A DNA stretch of 10,667 nt, from contig JALHVH010000081.1 in assembly GCA_022867105.1 (NCBI GenBank), forward strand, positions 1 to 10,667. The letters are read 5' to 3'. Position 1 is the stretch's first letter, and every line of letters begins with the position of its first letter. The stretch is from Candidatus Aminicenantota bacterium. GTDB lineage: Bacteria > Acidobacteriota > Aminicenantia > Aminicenantales > Saccharicenantaceae. Below the pieces are notes generated by a model that worked only from the letters and a program-made list of their open reading frames with translations, had not been told where the DNA came from and did no database searches. Shown piece by piece: positions 1 through 5,959 of the stretch. The translations under genes and the position numbers were made by a program.

Positions 1-184
1 CGCTTTGAACCTCGCCCGCAAGCTCAAAGGGAATTACGAAGGAGTCTATATCGCCCTCTTCAAGACATCGACCCAAGTCTATTACCGGGTCCGGATCAAA
101 GCTTCCGACGGCGACGCCGCCCGCAAATTGGCCCAACGCCTCTTCGCCGACGGATATGCCGTCATCATTCTGGAAGAACGATAA
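1..184 (+). CDS. SPOR-domain protein, C-terminal fragment (5' end outside window)
   Basis: Only the last 60 codons are visible, read from base 2 to the TAA at 182-184. The peptide runs from ALNLARKL through a YYRVRI strand and an 'AARKLAQRLFADGY' helix to a final AVIILEER strand. This is the second half of a SPOR domain, the roughly 70-residue module that binds denuded septal peptidoglycan. SPOR domains usually sit at the C-terminus of periplasmic or outer-membrane proteins such as RlpA, DedD and FtsN, so the position at the very end fits. The parent protein cannot be named because its N-terminus is missing. The stop codon lies 7 bp from the stop of the convergent gene at 192-617, leaving no room for a separate terminator. 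A degraded copy of its last 15 codons is found at 2195-2239. The domain call is fairly secure; the full-length identity is unknown. Confidence 0.7.
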   Translation, partial: ALNLARKLKGNYEGVYIALFKTSTQVYYRVRIKASDGDAARKLAQRLFADGYAVIILEER

Positions 185-191
185 TCCCAGC

Positions 192-617
192 CTATTTTTT
201 CGCCATCTCCCCCTTGACGGTCTGGTTCTGGTGAGCTCCCTTCAAGGTGTGCACCTGGAGACCATCCTGCCCGGGCAGCCATACTTCCGCCAGCAGGTAG
301 TCTGTTACGTATTCCGTATACGACGGCTCGAAGTTCCCCACCATATCGAAGACAAGCTGGGGCTCCTCGATGGGCGGTTTTGGTTGCACCAGCTTCATGA
401 TGAAGGGGATTTGGACTTCCTTGCCGGTCGATTCCTGCCGAAGGGTGATCGGCCCGTCTTCCTTCTGGTCCACCCGGTATTCGCCCGGCGGGAACTTTTT
501 GCCGCCCGCTTCGAACTTGAACGGGATCTTAAAAGTGCCCTGGGCATAGGCCACGGTCCCGCCCGCGATGAGGGCTAAGGCAAGTGCCACAACGGCCAAA
601 GGTACCAGATTCTTCAT
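192..617 (-). CDS. Small Sec-secreted protein of unknown function (141 aa)
   Basis: I do not recognise a characterised family. The protein starts with a clear Sec signal peptide (MKNLVPLAV, then a hydrophobic stretch, with likely cleavage after AYA at residue 25). The remaining roughly 115 residues look beta-rich and begin with the pattern 'IPFKFEAGGKKFPPGEYRV'. Short secreted proteins with a similar '(V/I)PF.F..G...(L/P)P.G.Y.V' pattern are, to my recollection, common in Acidobacteria-related genomes and have no known role. No cysteines, transmembrane helices or catalytic motifs are visible in the mature part. The ATG at 617 is preferred over a TTG seven codons upstream because GGGGAGGA lies 6 nt before it (623-630). 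It is 31 bp downstream of the PLP-enzyme gene on the same strand, so the two are probably co-transcribed, and the proteins may act in the same compartment. Its stop converges on the SPOR gene. Confidence 0.75.
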   Translation of the reverse strand: MKNLVPLAVVALALALIAGGTVAYAQGTFKIPFKFEAGGKKFPPGEYRVDQKEDGPITLRQESTGKEVQIPFIMKLVQPKPPIEEPQLVFDMVGNFEPSYTEYVTDYLLAEVWLPGQDGLQVHTLKGAHQNQTVKGEMAKK

Positions 618-648
618 AGGAATCCTCCCCTTTCTCAAACCTCTTCGC

Positions 649-2013
649 CTAAACGATGGGTTCCTCCATGCCGCCGCCGGCCTCGGGATCCGTGGAAGGA
701 ACGTCGTTCTTGAGGGCGGCTTCCATGGCCTCCACGAACGTGTCGATCTCCTCGATCGTCGTGTAGACGTTCGGCGATACCCTGAGGGCCTGGTAATCGA
801 AGACCTGGTTGGGCGGGGCTCCCCCGACGAGCGGGACCGCGACGATCCGATACTGGTCCATCAGGAACCGGGCGAGGTCCCTGACGTCGGTCCCCTCGAT
901 GTTGACCGCCGCGACCGCCCACGTTTCCGCGGGCTCGCCGAGGTTTGACAGGATCCTGATGCGCGGATGGACCTTGAGGGCGTTCGCCCAGCGCAGCGTC
1001 AGGTAGCGCAGTCGCGCCGCCTTGCGCTCGCCCCCGATGGCCTGATGGAACGCCAGTGCTTCGCCGAGCGCCGCCCGGATGGCCCACGGGTGCGTCCCGA
1101 TGGCCTCGAACTTGCGGATATCGTTGTCCTGCTGTTCAGGCGCCGCCTGGAGGGGCCAAAACCGCGGGATCATCTCCCGGCGCACGTACAAACAGCCGTT
1201 GCCGATCGGCGCCAGCAGCCACTTGTGCAGGCTGACGCCGTAGGCGTCGCACTCGAGGTCCCGCAGCTTGAACGGGAACTGTCCCAACGCGTGCGCGCCG
1301 TCGACGATCGTGACGATCCCCTTCGAACGGGCCAGCCGGGAGAGCCGCTGCACCGGGAACATCTGGGCCGTCAGATTGGTGATGTGGCAGAAATGGAAGA
1401 CCTTCGTTTTCGGCGTGATGGCGTTCTCGAACCGCCTGTAAAGATCATCCTGCGTCGTCGGCACGGGGAACTGGAGGCGCGTCACCTTGATCCCCTCGCG
1501 CCGCATGCGCTGGTCCCAAGTCGTCAGCATGCGGGGATAGTCCTGCTCCGTCGTGATCACCTCATCGCCGGCCTTGAGGTCGATCCCGTTCTGGGCGATC
1601 TGCAGGGATTCGCTGGCGCCGCGGGTTAGCGCCAACTCCTCGGGCTCGCATCCGAACTCCGCCGCCATCCGCCGGCGGATCGTCTGGATGTTGTTGGCGA
1701 CCTGGCCCTGGTAATGAACGGGCAGCATGTTGATCATGTCCATGTAGCGCCAGACGGATTCGAGCACGACCCGGGGGCACGGGGCGGTGAAACCGTTGTT
1801 CAGGTTGATCAGGCTTCGGTCCAGCTTGAAGGCCAGTTGGATCTCCCGCCAGTAGAATTCGTCCTTGGCGACCTCCTCGGGCGTCCGGTCCGCGACCGAC
1901 TGCGAAGCGGCCAGGACGCCGTCGAGGCCGCCGGCTTTGGCCGCGTACGCGGCCGGCACCATACCCCCGGCCATCCGCAGGAATGCCCTCCGGCTCCACC
2001 TCGTAGACCTCAT
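649..2013 (-). CDS. Tat-exported class V aminotransferase-fold PLP enzyme (isopenicillin N epimerase-like)
   Basis: A 454-residue fold-type I PLP enzyme of the class V aminotransferase / isopenicillin-N-epimerase-like group. Visible landmarks are LNNGFTAPCP (residues 71-80), the TRGASESL phosphate-binding segment (130-137), VDGAHALGQ with D238 expected to contact the pyridine nitrogen and H241 near the ring, SLHKW with K264 as the expected Schiff-base lysine, and ALRVSPNVYTT with R411 as a likely carboxylate anchor. The N-terminus carries a twin-arginine signal (S7-R8-R9-A-F-L-R) and a short Ala/Gly-rich hydrophobic stretch, so the enzyme is probably folded around its cofactor in the cytoplasm and then exported. 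The ATG at 2013 is chosen because AGGAGG lies 6 nt upstream (2020-2025); the longer reading starts with a TTG and places codons over this SD. It is the first gene of a two-gene operon with 192-617. The substrate cannot be inferred; cysteine desulfurase, epimerase, lyase and transaminase activities all occur in this fold. Confidence 0.85.
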   Translation of the reverse strand: MRSTRWSRRAFLRMAGGMVPAAYAAKAGGLDGVLAASQSVADRTPEEVAKDEFYWREIQLAFKLDRSLINLNNGFTAPCPRVVLESVWRYMDMINMLPVHYQGQVANNIQTIRRRMAAEFGCEPEELALTRGASESLQIAQNGIDLKAGDEVITTEQDYPRMLTTWDQRMRREGIKVTRLQFPVPTTQDDLYRRFENAITPKTKVFHFCHITNLTAQMFPVQRLSRLARSKGIVTIVDGAHALGQFPFKLRDLECDAYGVSLHKWLLAPIGNGCLYVRREMIPRFWPLQAAPEQQDNDIRKFEAIGTHPWAIRAALGEALAFHQAIGGERKAARLRYLTLRWANALKVHPRIRILSNLGEPAETWAVAAVNIEGTDVRDLARFLMDQYRIVAVPLVGGAPPNQVFDYQALRVSPNVYTTIEEIDTFVEAMEAALKNDVPSTDPEAGGGMEEPIV

Positions 2014-2110
2014 GTCAGACCTCCTAGAATTCAAGTTCCTTGAGATTTGCTTTTTTGCTCAACACGACGCTCCCGCCCCTCAAGCTCGGGATCCATTTGG
2101 CTCATCGCGG
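2014..2110 (-). promoter_or_regulatory. 5' leader of the Tat-PLP operon with competing short stems
   Basis: Between the predicted transcription start (about 2110) and the ATG at 2013 lies a leader of about 97 nt. Several complementary segments are visible. CTTGAG (RNA sense, plus-strand 2079-2084) can pair with CTCAAG (2039-2044). The latter overlaps the arm of a second hairpin, TCAAG-gaa-CTTGA (2031-2043), which ends 5 nt before the AGGAGG ribosome-binding site. A third stem, TCCCG with CGGGA, uses 2071-2075 and 2087-2091. Mutually exclusive pairings close to a ribosome-binding site could give translational control, but all stems are only 5-6 bp and no known riboswitch core is recognised. 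Confidence 0.25.
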
Positions 2111-2116
2111 AATGAT

Positions 2117-2144
2117 ATTATTCCCGGCCGCGGATCGATGTCAA
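2117..2144 (-). promoter_or_regulatory. Sigma-70-type promoter of the Tat-PLP operon
   Basis: Read on the minus strand, a perfect -35 box TTGACA (2139-2144) is followed by a 16-bp spacer and AATAAT (2117-2122), which matches the -10 consensus at 5 of 6 positions. The total is 11 of 12 consensus bases in an otherwise GC-rich region. Transcription would begin near 2110 and read into the gene starting at 2013. It is the best-matching promoter in the window. It lies between the operon and the SPOR-tail remnant at 2195-2239. Confidence 0.65.
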
Positions 2145-2194
2145 GAAAGTGAAACAATATCCGGGCCGGCCGGATGTTTGACAGCGGCCCGGGC

Positions 2195-2239
2195 CTTTTT
2201 GCCGACGGCTGCGCGGTCATCATCCTGGAAGAACGGTAA
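2195..2239 (+). pseudogene. Remnant copy of the SPOR gene's last 15 codons
   Basis: In the frame ending at TAA 2237-2239 this stretch reads LFADGCAVIILEER. The SPOR gene at 140-184 ends LFADGYAVIILEER, so only one residue differs. At nucleotide level 37 of 45 positions match; six of the seven changed codons are synonymous and one (Tyr to Cys) is not. Upstream of 2195 the similarity fades and no SPOR-like reading frame continues, so this is a tail fragment and not a gene. The high share of synonymous differences suggests the two tails diverged while both were still coding. Like the real gene, the remnant points at the 3' end of a minus-strand gene (stop at 2315-2317). Confidence 0.7.
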
Positions 2240-2255
2240 GACAGGCGGGAACTAT

Positions 2256-2280
2256 CCCCGCCGCTTGAGAAGGGGCGGGG
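2256..2280 (-). terminator. GC-rich inverted repeat downstream of the glycosylasparaginase gene
   Basis: CCCCGCC (2256-2262) and GGCGGGG (2274-2280) form a perfect 7-bp stem with an 11-nt loop, about 35 bp beyond the stop of the minus-strand gene at 2315. No T-tract follows on either strand, so it is not a canonical intrinsic terminator. It could instead pause polymerase or protect the mRNA 3' end. Confidence 0.3.
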
Positions 2281-2314
2281 CCGAAGCTTGCACCTGCTTC
2301 TTCATAACCGACTA

Positions 2315-3373
2315 TTATTTCCCCTTATAGAGATAAGCGCTGTCGCGGAGCCTGTTCTCGGCGCCGTCGTGCACGGCATACTTGCCCCCGCTCCACATAC
2401 AGGCCGACCCGTATTCGCCCTTCTTGTTGATGGCGTAGAAATTGAGTCCGAACGAAGGCCTGCCGTCCTCGGTCAACAGGCGCGGTTCGAGCTTCGTTTT
2501 GACGGCGATCCTTTCCAGCGTCTTCAGGCAGGCCTCTTCCGGCGAAAGGCCGTGTCCCATGAAATCCACGACCGAATAGCTGCCGAGATTGAGGATATTG
2601 GCCTCACCGCGGCCCGTCGATCCGGCGGCCCCGATCTCGTTGTCTACATAAAGCCCCGCTCCGATGATGGGCGAGTCGCCGACGCGCCCAGGGATCTTGA
2701 AGGACAGCCCGCTCGTCGTCGTGACGCCGGCCAGGTCTCCCCTCTCGTTGATGGCGACGCAGTTGATCGTCCCGTACGTGAAAAGGAAAGGCCGGAGCTC
2801 GGCCGCCATCTTTTCGGGAGGGGGAGGGAACCAATTGTCCCCTTCAGAGAGGTTCTCCTTCCAGCGAAGCCAGATCTCGCGGGCCTTTTCTGTGAGCAGG
2901 TCCTCTTCCTTGAAGCCGTGGGCCTTGGCGAACCGGAGCGCCCCTTCCCCGACGAGGAGCACGTGGTCGCTCCGCTCCATGACCAGCTTGGCCACTTTGG
3001 AAGGGTTTCGGATGTTCCTGAGGGAGGCCACCGCTCCGGCATCGTGGGTCGGCCCGTGCATGACCGAAGCGTCCAGCTCGACGATGCCGTCCTCGTTGGG
3101 GAGCCCGCCGTAACCCACCGACATGTCGTCCGGATCGTCCTCGACGATATTGACGCCGGCGATGACGGCGTCGAGAGGATCGGCGCCCGTCTTCAACAGC
3201 CCCATCGCCTTCTCCGTGGCCCGGATCCCGTTGCCGCTGGAGACGACACGCACGACCCCCGTCGTGGCGGGTGTGGTCTGGATCGACGCCGGCGCGGCCT
3301 TTCCGGCGACGATCGACGCGGCGCCGAGGCCAACTCCCGCCTTGATAAATTCGCGCCTTGAATATCGGCTCAT
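2315..3373 (-). CDS. Tat-exported glycosylasparaginase-family Ntn hydrolase
   Basis: A 352-residue member of the N4-(beta-N-acetylglucosaminyl)-L-asparaginase / type 2 asparaginase superfamily. These enzymes cleave themselves to free an N-terminal Thr, then hydrolyse beta-aspartyl amide bonds. Visible parts are a Tat leader (S5-R6-R7-E-F-I-K with a hydrophobic stretch ending near AAPAS), the pre-nucleophile chain with GYGGLPNEDG (88-96) and DASVMHG (101-107), the processing site G201-T202-I, VTTTSG (217-222), and GRVGDSPIIGAGLYVDNEIGAA (229-250), where R230 and D233 match the substrate alpha-carboxyl and amine binders of glycosylasparaginase. Cleavage before T202 would give chains of about 201 and 151 residues. 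Oddity: the residue before the nucleophile is Gly, as in plant-type asparaginases, where glycosylasparaginases have His-Asp. The ATG at 3373 follows GGGAGGG (3382-3388). It lies 24 bp downstream of the GH63 gene, probably in one transcript. Glycosylasparagine, asparagine or isoaspartyl dipeptides are all possible substrates. Confidence 0.88.
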   Translation of the reverse strand: MSRYSRREFIKAGVGLGAASIVAGKAAPASIQTTPATTGVVRVVSSGNGIRATEKAMGLLKTGADPLDAVIAGVNIVEDDPDDMSVGYGGLPNEDGIVELDASVMHGPTHDAGAVASLRNIRNPSKVAKLVMERSDHVLLVGEGALRFAKAHGFKEEDLLTEKAREIWLRWKENLSEGDNWFPPPPEKMAAELRPFLFTYGTINCVAINERGDLAGVTTTSGLSFKIPGRVGDSPIIGAGLYVDNEIGAAGSTGRGEANILNLGSYSVVDFMGHGLSPEEACLKTLERIAVKTKLEPRLLTEDGRPSFGLNFYAINKKGEYGSACMWSGGKYAVHDGAENRLRDSAYLYKGK

Positions 3374-3397
3374 GTGATGGTCCCTCCCATTATCATT

Positions 3398-5767
3398 TCA
3401 GTCCTTTTCTTCGACGAGCAGGATGAGGACCGAGTGGTCCCCGGCCGGGACGTCGAAGGCCACGGACTTTCCCGTGAAGATCTTGACCTCGCGGTTGTTG
3501 ATGAGGAGCTGGTATTTGCCCTTTTTCAGGAACCAGATCTTGACCTCGCGGTCGCCCAGGGATTTGATCTCGAACGATACCTCGCTCTCGTTGTAGAGAA
3601 AATGGCGGAAGACAGCTCCCCCGTCGGCCCGGATGAGGTCCCTTCCTTCCTCCAGGAGCGCGGTCCTCTTCCGGGAGACCTCTACTTCGTAGTGGCGGCC
3701 CTGGATGGCCACCCGCGACAGGGTCCCGCTGTCCTCGGGAGCGATCATGCCGAACCGGAAACCCTCCCACGGTGTGAAATCCAGGTACTCCTCCAGGGCA
3801 ACCAAGGCGAAAAGCGGGCCCCAGCTCTGGTACCGCTGGCCGCCCGCCTCACCGGTCCGGGAGTCGAAGTTCTCCGGGCAGAGCTGGAAGTTCTTCCAGC
3901 TTCGGAGAAAGAGCTCCGAGCTCTTTCTTGCGAAGTCCCCGGCCACGGCGTCGAAGCCGTAGGCCTTCAATCCCTGGTAGACGAGGTAGTTCGTCGGCGG
4001 CCAGATCGTGCCGCGCCAGTATTGCTGATCTTTGTACGCGGGGTCGTCCCTGGCGATCGTAGGGATGACGAATTCGCCCCAGAATTTCTTCGGGTCGATG
4101 AGATGTTTCAGGACGCGGAGGGCCCGTCTCTCGTCGGGGATGCGGGCGATGAGCGGGAAGAAATTCGAGGCCGCCGCCCTGGTGGAGAAACGTCCGTCCC
4201 AATGGCGGTCAAAGTAGAAACCCTCACGCTCGTTCCAGAGCTTGGCGTTGACCAGGGATTTCATCTTCTCGTACTCGTCGAGGTACAGGCGCGAGTCTTC
4301 ATCCTGGGCCAGCATGTCCGCGATCTGCGACAGGCACCAGGAGTCGAGGGCGTATAGGCAGTTGAGGTCCAAGCAGTTCATCTTCATCGTGCCCGTCTCT
4401 TCGCTGTAAGCGGCATCCTCCCAGTTGGGCAGATCATCCTGTCCGGACTCCCACATGGCCCTCTGTTTGGGCGGCACTTTCTCCTCCCAGGGCGGGACGT
4501 TCTTCGCCAGGAGCTCGACGTCCGATCCCCATTCCAGGAGGCCGTCGCCGTTCCCGTCGCGGCGGGCTTGGCCATTGGATCTCTTGGCGGTCCAGAAGGA
4601 ATGCCACTTCTCGAGATAGGGATAGGCATGTTTCAGAAGGTCCATGTCGCCGACGCGTTGGAAGAGCTTAAGGACGACATAGGCGCCGACGGGGGGCTGG
4701 GAGCGGTCCGGCGTCCCTCCGAAGCGGCTCCGCCAGTTGGGAATGTTCCCGTTCGGATATTGGGTTTCGAGAACCGCCTTGACCGCGTCCACGGCGTGCT
4801 TTGAGCTTTCGACGGCAAGCTCGAGGGCGTTAAAGAACGAATCCCATTCGAAGATCGTCCAGTGGTCGGGAGTTCCGTCTGGCCGGGGGAAGATCCAGCG
4901 CCGCCCGGCGGGGGTGTAGAGCCGGTGCGGACCGGGCTGATAAAGGACCGTCCAGAACAGGTTGTTGGTGATCGCTTCCGGGACGCCGGCGTAGAGCCCA
5001 TCGATGGCCACCCGTTTTTTCCTGTAGCCGGCCGCCTCTTCCTCGAGGATGGAATCGATGGTCTTCGAGTTCTTGTAGCGGTAGATGTGGTTCTTCGTCA
5101 GTCGCGCGTCCTCGCCGACCCCGGCCACGAAATAGAGGTTGCGTTCGTCCTCCGTGGAAAACCTGAGTTCGAGCGTGCGGGCTGCGGCCGGCGCCGCTTC
5201 GGACGGTCTGTCCGTCCACAGGAGGAAATTCTGCTTTCGGCTCTCTCCGCTTTGGCCCTGGACGTAGCCGTCGGCCTGAAGGTGGTAGATCGACGGAACA
5301 TCCCAGGGCGAGTAGAAAACGAGGAAGACCTTGATGCCTTCGGGGCATCGAATCCTGCCGACGACGGTCTTTTCGTCCTGACGGGACCACTCCAGGGTCA
5401 AGGTGTCCGACCGCGAAGAAGGCTTGATCCGGATGGGCGTGTCCTTTCCCAGTTTGAAAGGCAAACTCAAGTCGAATTTCATTCGGGCGTATTGGCCGTC
5501 GGGCGAGTTCGGCCCAACCTCGGAAACGAGGTCGAAGAAATCGCCGGGTTCCGCCACTTTGCCGTCCTTCTCGACCTTGAGGGCGAAACCGAACGCGCTC
5601 TCCCGGTTCGGGGCGATGACGATCCCCGGCCAACCCGCCGCTTCCAGGGCCCCGATGTAGACGTCCTTCCAGGGATAAAAGACCTCGGCCGAGGCGAAGG
5701 AATGAAAGAGAAGCAGGACGAGCGCGGCTGCCGCCATCAAGAAAACGCATCGTTTCAGAATCTTCAT
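3398..5767 (-). CDS. Secreted GH63-family glycoside hydrolase (YgjK-like)
   Basis: A 789-residue exported glycosidase. Residues 1-27 form a Sec signal peptide (MKILKRC, a long hydrophobic core, then SFASA). Residues 28 to about 250 look like a beta-rich N-terminal domain. An (alpha/alpha)6 barrel follows (about 265-665), and a beta-rich tail completes the chain (about 675-789). Barrel motifs resemble what I recall of E. coli YgjK: EWDSFF (307-312), DGNGDGLLEWGSD (404-416), WESGQDD (439-445) with D444 as the likely acid, YWRGTIWPP (583-591), and PENFDSRTGE (631-640) with E632 as the likely base, then SWGPLFAL. GH63 enzymes are inverting exo-alpha-glucosidases or mannosylglycerate/glucosylglycerate hydrolases; the exact substrate is not readable here. 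The start is uncertain: ATG 5767 has no well-spaced SD, and ATG 5782 would add five residues. First gene of an operon with the glycosylasparaginase homologue, and divergent from the DUF362 gene. An open frame continues upstream to 6793, but it lies antisense to the DUF362 gene and is not coding. Confidence 0.85.
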   Translation of the reverse strand: MKILKRCVFLMAAAALVLLLFHSFASAEVFYPWKDVYIGALEAAGWPGIVIAPNRESAFGFALKVEKDGKVAEPGDFFDLVSEVGPNSPDGQYARMKFDLSLPFKLGKDTPIRIKPSSRSDTLTLEWSRQDEKTVVGRIRCPEGIKVFLVFYSPWDVPSIYHLQADGYVQGQSGESRKQNFLLWTDRPSEAAPAAARTLELRFSTEDERNLYFVAGVGEDARLTKNHIYRYKNSKTIDSILEEEAAGYRKKRVAIDGLYAGVPEAITNNLFWTVLYQPGPHRLYTPAGRRWIFPRPDGTPDHWTIFEWDSFFNALELAVESSKHAVDAVKAVLETQYPNGNIPNWRSRFGGTPDRSQPPVGAYVVLKLFQRVGDMDLLKHAYPYLEKWHSFWTAKRSNGQARRDGNGDGLLEWGSDVELLAKNVPPWEEKVPPKQRAMWESGQDDLPNWEDAAYSEETGTMKMNCLDLNCLYALDSWCLSQIADMLAQDEDSRLYLDEYEKMKSLVNAKLWNEREGFYFDRHWDGRFSTRAAASNFFPLIARIPDERRALRVLKHLIDPKKFWGEFVIPTIARDDPAYKDQQYWRGTIWPPTNYLVYQGLKAYGFDAVAGDFARKSSELFLRSWKNFQLCPENFDSRTGEAGGQRYQSWGPLFALVALEEYLDFTPWEGFRFGMIAPEDSGTLSRVAIQGRHYEVEVSRKRTALLEEGRDLIRADGGAVFRHFLYNESEVSFEIKSLGDREVKIWFLKKGKYQLLINNREVKIFTGKSVAFDVPAGDHSVLILLVEEKD

Positions 5768-5791
5768 CCTGCCGGCAATCATTCCTCTAAT

Positions 5792-5820
5792 AATGTATGG
5801 GAAATCGAAGGGGAAATCAA
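5792..5820 (-). promoter_or_regulatory. Putative promoter of the GH63-glycosylasparaginase operon
   Basis: On the minus strand TTGATT (5815-5820; 4 of 6 to the -35 consensus) is followed by a 17-bp spacer and TACATT (5792-5797; 4 of 6 to the -10 consensus). The -10 ends 9 nt before the ATG at 5782 and 24 nt before the ATG at 5767. The predicted transcript would therefore be near-leaderless for the first ATG, or have a leader of about 17 nt for the second. Confidence 0.4.
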
Positions 5821-5944
5821 CCGAATAGCCGGCGGGCTCGCCTACCCGCACTTCGGCAATCCGTTCCGGACATGTCCCGTGACGGCTTCGATCTACATGT
5901 CCAACTCGCGCAGGGTCGTGAATTTCTTTTCGTGTGATTAGGAC

Positions 5945-5950
5945 TATAAT
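5945..5950 (+). promoter_or_regulatory. Consensus -10 hexamer 9 nt before the DUF362 start
   Basis: TATAAT matches the -10 consensus at all six positions and sits in the AT-rich end of the divergent intergenic region. No good -35 is found at 16-18 bp upstream (the region reads TTTCTT). A start site about 7 bp downstream would fall around 5957, leaving only a few bases before the ATG at 5960, so the mRNA may be leaderless. No Shine-Dalgarno sequence is seen at normal spacing, which agrees with this reading. Confidence 0.45.
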
Positions 5951-5959
5951 ATCCAATCC

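Noticed and set aside
140..2239. The SPOR-tail repeats as att sites or transposon target duplications of a mobile element.
   Set aside because: No integrase, recombinase or transposase lies between them, the repeats are coding-derived and diverged (8 of 45 bases), and no terminal inverted repeats are seen.
2288..3361. A 357-codon plus-strand frame over the glycosylasparaginase gene.
   Set aside because: Antisense shadow with Arg/Asp-rich sequence and no motif; the minus frame has a Tat leader and conserved Ntn-hydrolase segments.
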